A DNA stretch of 36,435 bases from Burkholderiaceae bacterium (GTDB lineage: Bacteria > Pseudomonadota > Gammaproteobacteria > Burkholderiales > Burkholderiaceae_E), in contig JAHDXY010000004.1 of the NCBI GenBank assembly GCA_023384005.1, positions 1-36,435 of the forward strand, in the 5' to 3' direction. The translations under genes and the position numbers were made by a program. Below, in pieces: positions 24,707 through 31,515 of this stretch (within the stretch, counting starts at the first letter, position 1; each line of letters begins with the position of its first letter). The notes under the pieces are model-generated. The model searched no databases and was not told the DNA's origin. It was given only the letters and a program-made list of their open reading frames with translations.

Positions 24707-24722
24707 TTGTAAGGCGATACAA
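24694..24722 (-). promoter_or_regulatory. suf operon promoter
   Basis: On the - strand TTGTAT (24722-24717) and a perfect TATAAT (24699-24694) are separated by exactly 17 bases. The expected start is near 24687, giving a leader of about 117 bases before sufB. It is one of the best sigma-70 type promoters visible in the window. Confidence 0.75.
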
Positions 24723-24780
24723 GGCCGACCCTGACGGGCGCAGGGCCAGCCTGCGACCGGGGTGCGACCGGCGTTGCGCC

Positions 24781-24828
24781 CCGGGTCCGACCTCAGTTTC
24801 CGCTCCGGGTCCGGCCTCAGTTCCCGCG
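24781..24828. repeat. 24-base tandem duplication spanning the MBL gene stop
   Basis: Two adjacent 24-base units (24781-24804 and 24805-24828) differ at three positions. The second unit contains the last codons and stop of the metallo-beta-lactamase-fold gene, the first is a copy lying in the 3' untranslated region. Looks like a slippage duplication of the gene's 3' end. Confidence 0.7.
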
Positions 24829-25731
24829 CCGGTTCGCGTTCACCAGCCGGTGCATGCCGTCGATGTTCAACTGGAACATCTCCTTGTACGAGGCCCAGTT
24901 CTCGTACTTCGGCATCTTGATCGTCTCGCGCATCGTGGCGAGCGGCATTCCCTGGCGCGAGAGCTTGACCACCTCGTCGCGCAGCTCTTCCATGTAGTTG
25001 CGAAACGCCGTCACGTGCGTCTTGTTTCCGAGCGGGCCGTGGCCGGGCGCGAGCACGTCGAAGTCCATCGCCTCGACCGGGCGCAGCGACTCGAGCCAGT
25101 CGGCGAGATAGGCGTCGGGGAAATCGCGAAACGCGACCGAGTTCACCGGAATGAAGTCCACAGCGAAGGCGACGCGCTCCTTCGGAAAGCGGATCACGAT
25201 CGAGTTGTCCGAGTGGTTGCGCCCGACGTACGAGAGCTCGACCGCGGTGCCGCCCAGCTCGATCGTCATCTGGTCGCTGAAGGTCAGCTGCGGAACGGCC
25301 GTACGCCGCCCCTCGCCGATGATCGCCGTCTTCGCATTGGCGTGCGCGATCACGACCGCGGTGTCGGCGAACACCTCGCCCCCGCTGACGTGGTCGGCGT
25401 GGTCGTGGCTGTAGACAAGGTACTTCACCGGCTTGTCGAAACGCGACTTCAGTTCGGCCTTGAGCCAGCGCGCGGCGTCGGCGTTGATCGGGTCGGTCGC
25501 GATGATGCCCTCGGGCGTCACGGCGAATACCGAGTAGTGGAAGTTGTTGCGAAAGCGATAGACCTCGCCGGCGATCTTCGTGATCTCGCGTACCGGCGCG
25601 GGCTGCGCCTGCTGGGCGTGGGCCTGCCCGAGGCCGAAACGCGGCGCGTCGACGACGGCGAACGACACCGCCGCGGCGATCGCCGCGCCGGCAATTACCA
25701 CGGGGACTGCGTTCCTGAGTGCAACGATCAT
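24817..25731 (-). CDS. Exported metallo-beta-lactamase-fold hydrolase
   Basis: A 304-residue protein with an N-terminal export signal (VPVVIAGAAIAAAVSFAVV, probable cleavage near AHAQQ at about 38-40). The MBL zinc motif is intact: YSHDHADHVSGG (HxHxDH), followed by GRNHSDNSIV and VDFIPVN with the later His/Asp ligands, and a final APGHGPLG. A strong AGGAGG lies six bases before ATG 25731. The NFHYSVFAVTPEGIIATDPI opening resembles MBL hydrolases near quinoprotein or alkylsulfatase-like systems, but there is no evidence for antibiotic resistance. It stands 112 bases after the GNAT gene on the same strand, likely with its own promoter. Substrate unknown. Confidence 0.85.
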   Translation of the reverse strand: MIVALRNAVPVVIAGAAIAAAVSFAVVDAPRFGLGQAHAQQAQPAPVREITKIAGEVYRFRNNFHYSVFAVTPEGIIATDPINADAARWLKAELKSRFDKPVKYLVYSHDHADHVSGGEVFADTAVVIAHANAKTAIIGEGRRTAVPQLTFSDQMTIELGGTAVELSYVGRNHSDNSIVIRFPKERVAFAVDFIPVNSVAFRDFPDAYLADWLESLRPVEAMDFDVLAPGHGPLGNKTHVTAFRNYMEELRDEVVKLSRQGMPLATMRETIKMPKYENWASYKEMFQLNIDGMHRLVNANRRGN

Positions 25732-25743
25732 GTCGATCCTCCT

Positions 25744-25763
25744 GTGCGTTGTTGTGCGTTGTT
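25744..25763. repeat. Ten-base tandem repeat before the MBL gene
   Basis: GTGCGTTGTT occurs twice head to tail immediately upstream of the ribosome site of the MBL-fold gene, followed by a partial third copy. It could be slippage or part of a promoter; no consensus boxes are recognisable with confidence. The remaining bases to 25843 show only a short CGCGG/CCGCG stem. Confidence 0.5.
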
Positions 25764-25843
25764 GCGCGACAAGTCTGTCGCACGGCGCCGTGCGAAATCA
25801 AGTGCGACGATGGCGTAGCTGTCGCGGGACCGCGCGGCGATGT

Positions 25844-26491
25844 TCAGTCGCGCACGAGCCTGCGCCGCACCACTACGGCATTGCCGCCCTCGGGCGAGTA
25901 GTGCGGCGTGAACTTGAGCCTGCGCGCGAGCGCGAGCATCGCGACGTTTTCCGCCGACACCAGCCCTTCGATCGTCGTGTAGCCGTCGCGCCGCGCACGA
26001 TCGACCAGGCTCGCGAGCAGCCGGCGCGCGAGCCCGCTTCCGCGCCAGTCTTCGGCCACCGTGATCGCGAACTCGCACGACGCGGGGCGGGCGTCGTTCG
26101 CGACGCCCTCCTCGCCCCTCGCGTCTTCGCCCGGGGGCCGATCCTGCTCGCCGGCCACGCCCAGCGGCTGATACTGCGCGGCGCCGACGATGTCGATTCC
26201 ATCGTCGGCCGGAACGGTCGCCACCAGCACGAACGAGTAGCCGGGCCGCGGTCGCACGCCGCGCTCGACCATCTCGGCGCTCAGCGACTTCTTGTGATGC
26301 AGGAAGCGGGTCAGACGCGACGCCGGTGAGAGCCGCTCGAAAGCCTGGTGGATCTCGCTGGCATCGGACACGCGCACCGCGCGCAAGGTCAGCTCGCGAC
26401 CGTCGGCCAGCTTCACGCGACGCGGTCGACGGGGTCCCGGGATCTTCCGGGACCCCGTCGAATCCTGAGACCGCGGCGGCTCGTCGCTCAT
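25844..26491 (-). CDS. GNAT family N-acetyltransferase
   Basis: A 215-residue protein with the GNAT fold: an N-terminal strand LTLRAVRVSDASEIHQAFERLSP, SFVLVATV, and the acetyl-CoA pyrophosphate loop EDWRGSGLARRLLASLVDRA (the Q/RxxGxG/A motif), then ENVAMLALARRLKF. An Arg/Glu/Asp-rich insertion (about 125-145) separates strand 4 from the acetyl-CoA loop region. It resembles the C-terminal acetyltransferase unit of protein-lysine acetyltransferases (RLSPASRLTRFLHHKKSL), though it lacks the CoA-ligase-like half. ATG 26491 has no good ribosome site; GTG 26416 is an alternative that would place the long inverted repeat at 26426-26461 in the leader instead of the coding region. It lies 78 bases after tusA. 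Confidence 0.83.
   Translation of the reverse strand: MSDEPPRSQDSTGSRKIPGPRRPRRVKLADGRELTLRAVRVSDASEIHQAFERLSPASRLTRFLHHKKSLSAEMVERGVRPRPGYSFVLVATVPADDGIDIVGAAQYQPLGVAGEQDRPPGEDARGEEGVANDARPASCEFAITVAEDWRGSGLARRLLASLVDRARRDGYTTIEGLVSAENVAMLALARRLKFTPHYSPEGGNAVVVRRRLVRD
26426..26461. repeat. Perfect 15-base inverted repeat at the 5' end of the GNAT gene
   Basis: TCGACGGGGTCCCGG (26426-26440) and CCGGGACCCCGTCGA (26447-26461) are exact inverted copies with a six-base loop. It lies within the first codons of the GNAT gene if ATG 26491 is used, or ten bases before an alternative GTG start at 26416. No T-run follows on either strand. A role in translation control, or a small mobile palindromic element, is possible. 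Confidence 0.7.
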
Positions 26492-26569
26492 GTGCACAGT
26501 ATGCGGCCGCGGCGCGCGATCGTGCACCGCGGCCGGTGACGCCAGCCGCTGGAGCGTTGCTGGCGCGGC

Positions 26570-26809
26570 TCAGCGATCCTTGCGCACGTAGTAGCGCAGC
26601 GTCTTGTCGCTTTCGCTCGAGGTCAGCAGAGTTTGCCCGGTGCGCTCGCACCACGAGGGGATGTCCGTGCGCGTCGCGATGTCGGTGGCGATGATCTCCA
26701 GCACGTCTCCGACCGCCAGTTCCCTGATCGCCCGGTTGGTCTCGACCATCGGCATCGGGCAGCACTTCCCGCTGGTGTCGAGCGTTGTAGTCACTCGGAT
26801 CTCGTCCAT
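26570..26809 (-). CDS. TusA family sulfurtransferase
   Basis: A 79-residue TusA/SirA-like protein with the defining CPMPMVE motif (Cys17 is the persulfide-carrying residue; Cys16 is adjacent) at the start of helix 1, then LAVGDVLEIIATD and the C-terminal YYVRKDR strand. GAGGGG precedes ATG 26809. TusA proteins pass sulfane sulfur between partners for thiomodification, molybdenum cofactor or sulfur oxidation. It follows the DsrE-like gene by 11 bases, a pairing typical of sulfur-relay modules (DsrE-TusA with rhodanese), so trafficking of persulfide sulfur is the best inference. Confidence 0.92.
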   Translation of the reverse strand: MDEIRVTTTLDTSGKCCPMPMVETNRAIRELAVGDVLEIIATDIATRTDIPSWCERTGQTLLTSSESDKTLRYYVRKDR

Positions 26810-26820
26810 CGTCGCCCCTC

Positions 26821-27240
26821 TCAGAAGTATTGGTAGTGATCGGCCTTGGCCGCCTTGTCGTTGAGGAACCACGAAGCCCCTACGATTCCCTCGGCCTCGG
26901 GAATCAGGTTCTTCTCGTCGACGCCGAAGATCGACGCGGCCAGGCTGCAGGCGTAGAGGTTCACCGTGCCGGTCGACTTGAGCGCCTTGATCACCTCGTA
27001 GATGTCGGTGGGAAGCCCTGCCCTTGCGACACCTTCGCGTACCTTTTCCTCGTCGGCCGCGTGTCTGCCGTCGATCTTCAGATTGGCCGCGCCCTCCGCG
27101 GTGAGGGCCTTGACCGCCCAGTTCACGAACAGCATGTCGACCTGCGTGCCCTCGGACGCCGTCAGGTAGGCGAATGCGAGCGGGGTGAGGATCTTGTCGT
27201 ACGAATCGTCGCGCACCACGATGGCCAGGCTCTTCATCAT
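26821..27240 (-). CDS. DsrE family sulfur-relay protein
   Basis: A 139-residue (or 138) DsrE/DsrF-like protein: KSLAIVVRDDSYDKILTPLAFAYLTASEGTQVDMLFVNWAVKAL, the conserved Cys in VNLYACSLAASIFG, and a C-terminal SWFLNDKAAKADHYQYF. This subfamily (DsrE2-like or peroxiredoxin-like) is usually cytoplasmic or peripheral to the membrane and carries persulfide. Two ATGs in tandem (27240, 27237) follow TAGGAG. The upstream 50 bases hold a TetR-type dyad and the terminator of the preceding tetR gene, so it starts a new transcript with tusA. Its exact sulfur donor is not evident. Confidence 0.88.
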   Translation of the reverse strand: MMKSLAIVVRDDSYDKILTPLAFAYLTASEGTQVDMLFVNWAVKALTAEGAANLKIDGRHAADEEKVREGVARAGLPTDIYEVIKALKSTGTVNLYACSLAASIFGVDEKNLIPEAEGIVGASWFLNDKAAKADHYQYF

Positions 27241-27248
27241 CAGTCTCC

Positions 27249-27268
27249 TAGAATGAGCGCTCGTTCTA
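27249..27268. promoter_or_regulatory. TetR-type operator before dsrE-tusA
   Basis: TAGAATGAGC (27249-27258) and GCTCGTTCTA (27259-27268) form a 20-base dyad with one mismatched pair. It directly overlaps the dsrE ribosome-site region. The same outer arms TAGAA/TTCTA recur at 27894-27909 before the tetR gene itself, which links both to the regulator encoded at 27291-27884. Confidence 0.7.
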
Positions 27269-27277
27269 AGACGAGCG

Positions 27278-27301
27278 AAAAAAAACCACCCTAACGGGCG
27301 G
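27278..27301 (-). terminator. Intrinsic terminator of the tetR gene at 27291
   Basis: Read on the - strand, CCGCCC-GTTA-GGGTGG forms a six-pair stem (one G-T) whose loop contains the tetR stop codon, followed immediately by eight T residues (27285-27278). This is a textbook Rho-independent terminator and isolates tetR from dsrE-tusA. Confidence 0.75.
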
Positions 27302-27884
27302 CAACCGACCTCCAGGCGCACTCCCACACTTCGTCGAGGTGACGGGACAAGGGCACCTGCAGCACTGCGTCGAGGCGGGCCACGATCATCCGGATCGGCC
27401 CGCCGAACAGGCTCGTGGACGCCACCATCACGTCCATGCGGCGAATTTCACCCGACTCCATCCCGGCGGCCACGATCGTTCGCATCAGCTCGAATGGCCG
27501 GGACGAGCAGATCGGTTTCTCCTCCGGGAGGAAATCCTTGTGCTTGGCATACAGCATGAAGTCCATCACCAGCGGCTCGCGTTCCGTCATCTCGAACAGC
27601 GTTTCGACGATGCCGCGGCACTGATCGTGAACGCTCGCGTGGCGCGCGCTGATCCACGAGATCCGGCTGCTCATCCGGTCGGAGAGCGCCTGGTAGAGCG
27701 CGCGCGCGATGCCTTCCTTGTCGCCGAAGTGGTGATAGATCGACCCGACACTCACCGCCGACTCGCGGCTGATGTCCTGGATCGAGGTCGCGAAGTAGCC
27801 GCGCTCGGCGAACAACGCGAGCACCGCGTCGAGAACCTGCTGACGCGTGTCATCGACACGCCGCACCGCCGCCGACCGCGCCAT
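27291..27884 (-). CDS. TetR/AcrR family regulator of the dsrE-tusA region
   Basis: A 197-residue regulator. N-terminal DNA-binding domain: DTRQQVLDAVLALFAERGYFATSIQDISRESAVSVGSIYHHFGDKEGIARALY, a near-consensus TetR helix-turn-helix. The C-terminal ligand domain has no specific signature. AGGAGG five bases upstream fixes ATG 27884. The gene ends in a clear terminator. Related dyads before its own start and before dsrE suggest it represses itself and the sulfur-relay pair. It is divergent from the CMD/AhpD-like gene, 184 bases away, which may be a third target. Ligand unknown; fatty-acyl or sulfur/persulfide signals are both possible. Confidence 0.92.
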   Translation of the reverse strand: MARSAAVRRVDDTRQQVLDAVLALFAERGYFATSIQDISRESAVSVGSIYHHFGDKEGIARALYQALSDRMSSRISWISARHASVHDQCRGIVETLFEMTEREPLVMDFMLYAKHKDFLPEEKPICSSRPFELMRTIVAAGMESGEIRRMDVMVASTSLFGGPIRMIVARLDAVLQVPLSRHLDEVWECAWRSVAAR

Positions 27885-27893
27885 CGACCCTCC

Positions 27894-27909
27894 TAGAATG
27901 GATGTTCTA
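27894..27909. promoter_or_regulatory. TetR-type operator before the tetR gene at 27884
   Basis: TAGAA (27894-27898) and TTCTA (27905-27909) flank a six-base core. The arms are the same as in the 20-base dyad before dsrE but four bases closer. It overlaps the ribosome-site side of the tetR leader, consistent with autoregulation. Spacing differs between the two sites, so one of them may not bind. Confidence 0.5.
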
Positions 27910-27925
27910 ATAGTGCCGCCTAGCT

Positions 27926-27963
27926 GTCGAAAACGCAAGAGGCGGTCGAATACCCAAGAGGCG
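27926..27963. repeat. 19-base tandem direct repeat between tetR and the CMD-like gene
   Basis: Two adjacent 19-base units beginning GTCGAA and ending CAAGAGGCG (27926-27944, 27945-27963) match at 17 of 19 positions. The 19-base period is close to two helical turns, so a protein could bind both copies on one face. It lies in the divergent gap; the rest of the gap to 28068 shows no other clear element. Confidence 0.65.
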
Positions 27964-28068
27964 CCGGCACCGGGCGAGAGCGGCCGCTGCCGCCAGCGCG
28001 GGGCAAGGAGTTCGCCGGCGGCGCGACGAACTGATCCCTGCCCACCAAGCGAACAGGATGTTGAACGA

Positions 28069-28656
28069 ATGAGAGTCCGTCCCGCGAGTGTCCGGTCCAC
28101 GCCCTGGTACCTGCGCCCGTTTTTCTGGAACCAGCGCCGCAAGTACGGACGCGTACTCGAGGCCGGACTTCTTTGGGCGCGATCGCCACGGTTGTTCCTC
28201 GGCGTGGCCGCGCTGTACGGAGCGCTCGACCGCGGCGCCTCGCCGATCGAACCGGCACTGCGCTCGCTGGTGACGGTGCGCGTGTCGCAGGTCAACTGGT
28301 GCGCCTTCTGCGTCGACATCAACGCCGCGACGCTGGTGCGCCGAGGCGTGGCCGAGGAAAAGGTCGAAGCGCTGTCGGGATGGCGCGAGAGCGCGCTGTT
28401 CACTCCGCGCGAACGTGCCGCGCTCGACTACGCCGAGGCGGTCACGCGCTCCGACGTGCAGGTGCAGGAGCAGCACTTCACGGCATTGCGCGAGCATTTC
28501 GACGACGACGCGATCGTCGAACTCACCGGTCTGATCGGATTCCAGAACCTTTCGAGCAAGTTCAACAACGCGCTCGACGTGGCACCGCAGGGATTCTGCA
28601 GCCTGCCAGTGCGAATCGACGCGCCGCGCGGCGCGCCCGCGCGCGAGCGCGGGTGA
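28069..28656 (+). CDS. Carboxymuconolactone decarboxylase / AhpD-like protein
   Basis: A 195-residue all-helical protein of the CMD superfamily. The core LRSLVTVRVSQVNWCAFCVDINAATLVRRGV carries the redox CxxC (CAFC) and the following conserved His/Asp region, then ALDYAEAVTRSD and a late NLSSKFNNAL. AhpD-type members reduce peroxiredoxins or act as peroxidases; others are uncharacterised. The N-terminal 45 residues (WYLRPFFWNQRRKYG) extend beyond AhpD and resemble the longer CMD proteins. ATG 28069 has only a weak AGGA at a long distance. Its C-terminal tail is low-complexity. It is divergent from tetR 27291 and may be its target; role in peroxide or nitrosative stress is inference. Confidence 0.83.
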   Translation: MRVRPASVRSTPWYLRPFFWNQRRKYGRVLEAGLLWARSPRLFLGVAALYGALDRGASPIEPALRSLVTVRVSQVNWCAFCVDINAATLVRRGVAEEKVEALSGWRESALFTPRERAALDYAEAVTRSDVQVQEQHFTALREHFDDDAIVELTGLIGFQNLSSKFNNALDVAPQGFCSLPVRIDAPRGAPARERG

Positions 28657-28665
28657 CGCCCGCGC
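28647..28665. terminator. Hairpin between convergent CMD-like and SPL-like genes
   Basis: GCGCGGG (28647-28653) pairs with CCCGCGC (28659-28665) around a five-base loop containing the CMD-like gene's stop codon. It fills the 12-base gap between two convergent genes. No T-run, so it is a plausible bidirectional but non-classical terminator. Confidence 0.45.
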
Positions 28666-28668
28666 GCC

Positions 28669-30177
28669 CTACCTGCGCGGCGTGTTCCGGCGCCGCTTCC
28701 ACTGCGCGTAGCGCAACGCGAGGCCTTCGACCCACGCGCCCGCGCCGCTTGGCCGCCCCGACGCGCCGCTTTGCCTCGACCGGTCGCCCGCACCCGACGC
28801 AGCGCCCGGCGAGGACCCTTCGTGCGCGCCGCCGAGCGCCAGCGGCGCGCCGTCGCGCGCGTACTGGCGCGCGAACATCTCGAGAACGCGCTGGCGCACC
28901 ATGCCGCGCAGCGGCACGTTGGCCAGCATGCCGTAGGTGGCGGCGCTGCCCTTCGATGCGAGCGTCGGGTCGACCTTTACCGCCGCCACCGCCTCGCGCA
29001 GGTCGGCGAGGTAGCGTTCGACCACGTCGAGGTGCTGCGCGGTGACCATCGCGTGCAGGCCCTCGGGAAACTGCACGCGATTGACGCTCCAGCCGCGCGC
29101 GCCCATCTGGTCGCCCACCGCGTAGATCGCCACCTCCGGATCGCGCGACCCGTAGGCCAGCAGCGGCCCGCTGGGATCGCCCAGCACGCGCAGCTCGGGC
29201 ATCGCACGCACGCCGTCGCGGATGCGCGCGAAAGCTTCGATCGCGCGTCGCGCAAGTTCGCGATAGCCCGACACGCCGTGGTACTGCATCGCCGCCCACG
29301 CCGCGGCGTAGGCGCCGCCCGGGCGCGTGCCGAGCAAGGCGGGCGACGCGAACACGCCGCCCGGCCAGTCCTGGCAGACGAACATCTGGTGCTCGAGCAG
29401 TTCGAGGTTGCGATAGGTGATCGTCGAGGCGCCCTTGGCGGCGTAGCCGTACTTGTGCACGTCGGCCGAGATCGAGGTGACGCCCTTCACGCGGTAGTCC
29501 CAGGGCGGTAACGCGTGCCCGTTCATCTCCATGAACGGAAGGATGAATCCGCCCACGCAGGCGTCGACGTGCATCGGCACGCCGCGGCGCGCCGCGATCT
29601 CGCCCATCGCCTCGATCGGGTCGATCGTCCCGTGCGGATAACCGGGCGCCGAGCCGAGGATCATCACGGTGCGCCGGTTGACCATCGCCTCGAGGCGCGC
29701 GACGTCGGCGCGCAGGTCCTGGTCGAGCGCGAGCAGTTTCGGCTCGACCCTGAAGTACTCGGCGGCCTTGAACCAGGCCACGTGCGCGCTTCGTGGCAGG
29801 ATCATCTGCGGGCGCTTCACGCCGCGCGTTGCGCGCGCGAGGTCGCGGTAGGTCTTGGCGGCGAGCAGGCAGCTCTCGGTGCCGCCCGAGGTGACGACGC
29901 CGCACACCTCGTCGTCGCCCCCGAGCAGCGTGGCCACCGAGGCGATGACCTCGCTCTCGAGCCGCTTGAGGCTCTTGAACGCGCCCGGATTCAGGCCGTT
30001 GGCCGACGAGAAACCCTGGTACGCGGCGCCGAGAAAGCGGTCGTAGTCCTCGTCGAGCCAGTAGACCAGGCTCCACAGTCGTCCGTGGCGGTAGTCGGGG
30101 TCCTGCGTGCCGAACTGCTGCAATGCGCGCAGCACCTCGTCGGCGGGACGTCCCTCGAGCGGCAATGGTTCAGTCAT
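28669..30177 (-). CDS. Sphingosine-1-phosphate lyase-like PLP-dependent enzyme
   Basis: A 502-residue group II PLP decarboxylase-fold enzyme. VVTSGGTESCLLAAKTYRDLAR, HVDACVGGFILPF and SADVHKYGYAAKGASTITYRN match the sphingosine-1-phosphate lyase (Dpl1) branch, with K242 as the Schiff-base lysine. Known members cleave phosphorylated long-chain bases to an aldehyde and phosphoethanolamine; related bacterial enzymes decarboxylate glutamate or aromatic amino acids, so the substrate is unproven. A 55-residue low-complexity Ser/Gly/Ala tail (from about 446) precedes a basic C-terminus. No N-terminal membrane helix, unlike eukaryotic SPL. ATG 30177 is 74 bases after the DUF819 gene, same strand. The frame upstream of 30177 is only a shadow of the DUF819 gene. 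Confidence 0.85.
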   Translation of the reverse strand: MTEPLPLEGRPADEVLRALQQFGTQDPDYRHGRLWSLVYWLDEDYDRFLGAAYQGFSSANGLNPGAFKSLKRLESEVIASVATLLGGDDEVCGVVTSGGTESCLLAAKTYRDLARATRGVKRPQMILPRSAHVAWFKAAEYFRVEPKLLALDQDLRADVARLEAMVNRRTVMILGSAPGYPHGTIDPIEAMGEIAARRGVPMHVDACVGGFILPFMEMNGHALPPWDYRVKGVTSISADVHKYGYAAKGASTITYRNLELLEHQMFVCQDWPGGVFASPALLGTRPGGAYAAAWAAMQYHGVSGYRELARRAIEAFARIRDGVRAMPELRVLGDPSGPLLAYGSRDPEVAIYAVGDQMGARGWSVNRVQFPEGLHAMVTAQHLDVVERYLADLREAVAAVKVDPTLASKGSAATYGMLANVPLRGMVRQRVLEMFARQYARDGAPLALGGAHEGSSPGAASGAGDRSRQSGASGRPSGAGAWVEGLALRYAQWKRRRNTPRR

Positions 30178-30251
30178 GTCTGGACGATGGGCGGGGTTTC
30201 GGGGCGCAGTCGCGCGATGCGGTTCGGGTGGCGATCGATCGGCGCATCGGC

Positions 30252-31514
30252 TCAGGCGAAGTTTCGCAGCAGCAGCGCGACCGCGATCCCGAGCTGGGTG
30301 CCGATCGCGTAGCCGATGATGCCGGTGCCGATTCCCGAGACGAGCATCGTGCGCTCGCCGAGCTGGCGTGCGACCATCGGCACGAAGGCCGGCGAGCAGA
30401 TCGCCGAGACCGAAGTCACGAGGAAGGTGTCGACGTCGACTCCGGCGACGCGACAAAGAAGCGCGTGCAGCGCGAAGCTCGCGAACACCGCCGCCGCGAC
30501 GAAACCGAACAGCGCCATGTCCGAGGCCTGCACGGTGTCCAGGCGCGCGGTCGACGCGACCGTGAAGCTGAACACGTAGATCAGGTACATGCCCAGCTTG
30601 TACGACTCGGCGAGCCTGCGCACCGCGGGCACCAGCGACGCTGCCAGCCCGAGGCTCGCGAGCAGTGCGATCACGACCGCCGTCGCGTCGCCGCCTCCGA
30701 TCGCCTCGCCTGCCACGACCGCGATGCCGACGACCAGCGCCGCCGCGAACAGCGACTGCAACGCGCGCCACGCGCCACGGCGCTCTAGCAGCGACGCGTA
30801 GCGTTCGTCGAAGAGGTCGGAGCCCGCATTCGCTTCGCGCTCTCTGTGCCGAGCCGAAGCGGGTTGCGGGCGTGCCTCGCGCGACGCGCCCGACGGCGGC
30901 GACGCCGGACTTCCGGGCGACGCACCCGACGGCGCCAGCGCAGGACTTCCGGCCGGCACGAGCGCGACGCTCGAGGGCAGCCAGCGCGCGGCGAGCGTGC
31001 GCGCGCCCGACATCATCAGCATCAGGTAGGCCGCGCTCACCACGGTGTCGAAAGCGTTGAACAGCACGAAGCGCGCGTCGTCCACGCCGAGCGCGGCCTT
31101 GATCGCGGCCAGGTTCGGCGTGCCGCCCGTGTACACGCCCACCGCGAGGCCGGCGAGTTCGTGCGGCGCCGGCGTGTCGAGCGCCCGATAGAGCGCGAAC
31201 AGCACGACCGCGACGACCAGGATCGACACCGTCGCCAGCGCCATCGACAACAGCGCCTTGCCCGCGATGCGCGACCAGGCGCGCACGTCGACGGTGAACA
31301 GGATCATCGGCAGGCCGAGCGCGATCGTCGCCTCGGACAATGTCTTCTGCACGCCCGCGGCGGCCTCGGGCAGCACGCCGAGGTTGCCCACCAGCAACCC
31401 GGCGGCATAGCACAGCACGATCGTGCCCAGTCGCGCGGCCCAGCCGTAACGGTGCACCAGCACGAGCGCCAGCGCGGGCACCGCGAGGAAGGCCACGAAC
31501 AGCGCCGCGCTCAT
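30252..31514 (-). CDS. DUF819 family membrane protein (putative transporter)
   Basis: A 420-residue protein with about ten membrane helices. VGNLGVLP, ATIALGLPMILFTVDVRAW, GLAVGVYTGGTPNLAAIKAALG and the C-terminal GIGTGIIGYAIGTQLGIAVA match DUF819 (YjcL-like), a family of secondary-transporter fold with no established substrate. A cytoplasmic loop at about 185-238 is a Pro/Ser/Ala-rich low-complexity insertion. ATG 31514 follows the MFS stop with one base between them, so the two are translationally coupled. Position before the SPL-like enzyme suggests it moves that enzyme's substrate or product; this is inference. Confidence 0.88.
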   Translation of the reverse strand: MSAALFVAFLAVPALALVLVHRYGWAARLGTIVLCYAAGLLVGNLGVLPEAAAGVQKTLSEATIALGLPMILFTVDVRAWSRIAGKALLSMALATVSILVVAVVLFALYRALDTPAPHELAGLAVGVYTGGTPNLAAIKAALGVDDARFVLFNAFDTVVSAAYLMLMMSGARTLAARWLPSSVALVPAGSPALAPSGASPGSPASPPSGASREARPQPASARHREREANAGSDLFDERYASLLERRGAWRALQSLFAAALVVGIAVVAGEAIGGGDATAVVIALLASLGLAASLVPAVRRLAESYKLGMYLIYVFSFTVASTARLDTVQASDMALFGFVAAAVFASFALHALLCRVAGVDVDTFLVTSVSAICSPAFVPMVARQLGERTMLVSGIGTGIIGYAIGTQLGIAVALLLRNFA

Positions 31515-31515
31515 C

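Noticed and set aside
24817-25731. MBL-fold gene as an antibiotic-resistance beta-lactamase
   Set aside because: Only the general HxHxDH fold is present; the sequence around it resembles generic MBL hydrolases and no resistance context is seen.
30178-31413. In-frame extension upstream of the SPL-like enzyme, suggesting a 914-residue fusion
   Set aside because: The extension is a shadow of the DUF819 gene in another frame; PLP-enzyme homology and a sensible start begin at 30177.
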